Origin: Blastocatellia bacterium
GTDB lineage: Bacteria; Acidobacteriota; Blastocatellia; Pyrinomonadales; Pyrinomonadaceae
DNA length: 8,642 nt
Direction of reading: 5' to 3'
NCBI GenBank assembly: GCA_003175865.1
Contig: PSRF01000205.1
Location: 1-8,642, forward strand
The notes beneath the pieces are model-generated. The model saw nothing but the letters and a program-made list of their open reading frames with translations. It was not told the origin of the DNA and ran no database searches. Shown piece after piece: positions 7,068 through 8,642 of this stretch. Numbering within the stretch: position 1 is the first letter of the stretch; every line of letters begins with the position of its first letter. The position numbers and the translations under genes were made by a program.

Positions 7068-7307
7068 AGACAAACGTACGTTAACAGACTAACCTTGGAA
7101 TTGATGATCCAAACTAATGGATCGCAGGGTAGCAACAGTTGTAGTAAATTACTGCCCATTCAATTTCAATTGTGAATCGAACGAACTTGTATTACAGACA
7201 TCGCAGAGCGAAGTCTCGTTAGAGTTAAACCGACTCAACTGATTTCGATTTCGCTCGAGCCTTCCAGAAATCAACCGAGAAGTAAATTAATCAGTTTGAG
7301 GAGTCCT
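7068..7307. other. Intergenic region between the glycoamylase-domain and GH3 genes
   Basis: The 240 bases hold no gene. A 10-bp perfect palindrome AACGTACGTT lies at 7073-7082, five bases after the upstream stop codon. A hairpin with one G-T pair joins GGGTAG (7127-7132) to CTGCCC (7152-7157). A short AT-rich dyad, CAATT-TC-AATTG, lies at 7161-7172. None is followed by a T-run, so no intrinsic terminator is seen and readthrough into the GH3 gene is possible. The gap is long enough for a separate promoter, but no clear -35/-10 pair stands out. Confidence 0.6.
7298..7303 (+). promoter_or_regulatory. Ribosome-binding site supporting a GTG start for the GH3 gene
   Basis: GAGGAG at 7298-7303 lies 4 nt before the GTG at 7308. 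The spacing is short but usable. Starting here gives a proper signal peptide, whereas the first in-frame ATG lies within the conserved RMTLAEKLGQL motif (M46) and would remove it, so GTG is preferred. Confidence 0.75.
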
Positions 7308-8642
7308 GTGCAAACAAAACGATTAGTCGCAACACTCTTACTCGTATGCGGTGCAGCAGTTCTATTCCTGACAGCACCTCCCACATCAGAATCACAGAAC
7401 AAAGCGGACGTCGAAAGCCGGATTGACGCTTTGCTCTCTCGCATGACGCTGGCCGAAAAACTCGGTCAACTTCAGCAACTCGATGGCGAAGCTAATGGCA
7501 ACTATCGCCCTGAGCATGTCGACCTGGTGCGTAAGGGACTCCTTGGCTCAACACTCAATGTGCGAGGTGCGAAGAAATCGAATGAGTTGCAACGCATCGC
7601 AGTTGAAGAGTCACGACTGAAAATCCCGCTGATCTTTGGTTTCGATGTGATTCACGGTTATCGCACTGTTTTTCCAATTCCACTCGGCGAAGCAAGCAGC
7701 TGGGATCCGGCTGCAGTTGAAAGAGGCGCAGCAATCGCTGCCGATGAAGCACGAGCGGCTGGCGTCGCCTGGACGTTTGCACCGATGCTCGACATTGCTC
7801 GCGATCCACGTTGGGGTCGCATTGCTGAGGGTTCGGGTGAAGATACATACCTGGCATCAGCGATGGCACGAGCACGGGTGAAAGGCTTTCAAGGCGATGA
7901 TTACAGTCGTGATAACAGAGTTGTCGCGTGCGCCAAACATTGGGTTGCTTATGGCGCGGCCGAAGGTGGACGCGACTACAACACAACAGACCTGTCAGAG
8001 TACACGTTGAGAACGGTCTACTTGCCACCTTTCAAAGCAGCGGTTGATGCAGGTGTCGGAACGTTCATGAGTGCGTTCAACGATCTTAACGGTGTCCCAG
8101 CGTCCGCAAATCCATTCACATTAACGAACGTACTGCGTGGTGAGTGGAAGTTCGATGGTTTTGTTGTCAGCGACTACACGGCCGTCCAAGAGTTAATCAA
8201 TCACGGCACTGCTGCAAATGGCGCCGACGCAGCTGCTCAATCACTCAGCGCTGGAGTCGACATGGAAATGGTTAGTCGACACTTCAACCAGAGTGGGCCA
8301 GACCTGCTCAAGCAGGGCCGCATCACTGAACAGGAAATCAACGAAGCTGTGCGGCGGATCCTGCGAATCAAGTTCAGGTTGGGTCTGTTTGATAAACCTT
8401 ATGTTGATGAGTCACTCGAAGCTAAACGGATCTTGAGTGCCGAACATGTCGCCGCGGCTCGTGAGATCGCAGCACGAACTTTCGTGCTTCTGAAGAATGA
8501 AAACAACCTGTTGCCATTGAACAAAAACGTCAGTTCGATTGCGTTGATTGGACCACTTGGCGATAGTCAGAACGATGTTATTGGTTCATGGTCGGGCGAT
8601 GGCAAAGGAGCTGATGCTGTATCGCTGCTGCAGGGTCTGAAG
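7308..8642 (+). CDS. bglX: BglX-type GH3 beta-glucosidase, N-terminal part (cut by window edge)
   Basis: 445 in-frame codons run from a GTG start to the right edge with no stop; BglX-type enzymes are usually around 720-770 residues, so roughly 60% is present. Residues 1 to about 30 are a signal peptide (QTKR, then LVATLLLVCGAAVLFL), placing the enzyme in the periplasm or outside. The GH3 N-terminal barrel spans about 37-360: RMTLAEKLGQL (45-55), IPLIFGFDVIHGYRTVFPIPL (106-126), the W155 to R171 stretch with APMLDIARDPRWGR, KHWVAYGAAEGGRDYN (210-225), and VVSDY with D289 as the expected catalytic nucleophile. The second GH3 domain begins at about 383 (AREIAARTFVLLKNENNLLPL) and continues to the edge. 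The GPLGDSQNDVIGSWSGDG stretch (415-432) is typical of BglX. Retaining GH3 enzymes of this type cut terminal beta-glucosyl units from oligosaccharides; some relatives prefer beta-1,2-linked sophoro-oligosaccharides. With the GH144-like gene upstream, that is the leading hypothesis. The symbol reflects the subfamily, not proven function. Confidence 0.9.
   Translation, partial: MQTKRLVATLLLVCGAAVLFLTAPPTSESQNKADVESRIDALLSRMTLAEKLGQLQQLDGEANGNYRPEHVDLVRKGLLGSTLNVRGAKKSNELQRIAVEESRLKIPLIFGFDVIHGYRTVFPIPLGEASSWDPAAVERGAAIAADEARAAGVAWTFAPMLDIARDPRWGRIAEGSGEDTYLASAMARARVKGFQGDDYSRDNRVVACAKHWVAYGAAEGGRDYNTTDLSEYTLRTVYLPPFKAAVDAGVGTFMSAFNDLNGVPASANPFTLTNVLRGEWKFDGFVVSDYTAVQELINHGTAANGADAAAQSLSAGVDMEMVSRHFNQSGPDLLKQGRITEQEINEAVRRILRIKFRLGLFDKPYVDESLEAKRILSAEHVAAAREIAARTFVLLKNENNLLPLNKNVSSIALIGPLGDSQNDVIGSWSGDGKGADAVSLLQGLK

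Noticed and set aside
7555..8028. 157-codon open frame on the minus strand inside the GH3 gene
   Set aside because: It lies wholly antisense to a strongly conserved GH3 catalytic domain, and its protein is rich in Cys, Arg, Gln and His with no recognisable fold, as expected of a shadow frame.
1..8642. tRNA or rRNA genes, CRISPR array, insertion sequences
   Set aside because: No tRNA- or rRNA-like segment, no regularly spaced direct repeats and no transposase-like coding sequence were seen; the intergenic regions are short and the large frames are all accounted for.

Overview
The window looks like a chromosomal segment of a Gram-negative, soil-type bacterium, most likely Acidobacteriota. The main clue is a very large outer-membrane receptor with an N-terminal carboxypeptidase-regulatory-like domain (Oar-like TonB-dependent receptor), a protein type greatly expanded in that phylum. 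No SusD partner is present, which argues against a classical Bacteroidota polysaccharide locus. Base composition looks balanced by eye (about 50% GC, not computed). The taxonomic call is inference.

Layout. (1) Positions 1-150, minus strand: the first 50 codons of a secreted glucodextranase/glucoamylase-like (GH15-type) enzyme, cut by the left edge. (2) 151-519: a divergent, non-coding 369-bp region. It holds a long interrupted inverted repeat (200-272), a compact operator-like dyad (314-327), a weak candidate promoter and a clear Shine-Dalgarno site. (3) 520-3996, plus strand: the Oar-like TonB-dependent receptor, complete, followed by a strong intrinsic terminator (4018-4058). (4) 4137-5522, minus strand: an exported protein made almost wholly of twelve contiguous 34-residue TPR units. 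(5) 5523-5699: a second divergent region with an inverted repeat over a possible promoter. (6) 5700-7067, plus strand: an exported glycoamylase-domain protein (PF10091, the Pfam family that contains the GH144 endo-beta-1,2-glucanases). (7) 7068-7307: a gap with small dyads and no convincing terminator. (8) 7308-8642, plus strand: the first 445 codons of a BglX-type GH3 beta-glucosidase, cut by the right edge and starting with GTG.

How it fits together. The window reads as a glycan-scavenging neighbourhood: an outer-membrane importer or binding receptor, an exported TPR scaffold, and three exported glycoside hydrolases. The GH144-like plus BglX-type GH3 pair matches the enzyme logic known for beta-1,2-glucan breakdown, in which an endo-enzyme releases sophoro-oligosaccharides and a GH3 enzyme trims them to glucose. 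This is inference: the GH15-like gene at the left edge points to an alpha-glucan, so the substrate of the neighbourhood is not settled. I see no RNA genes, CRISPR array, transposase or other evident mobile element. The most unusual non-coding signal is the interrupted inverted repeat at 200-272.
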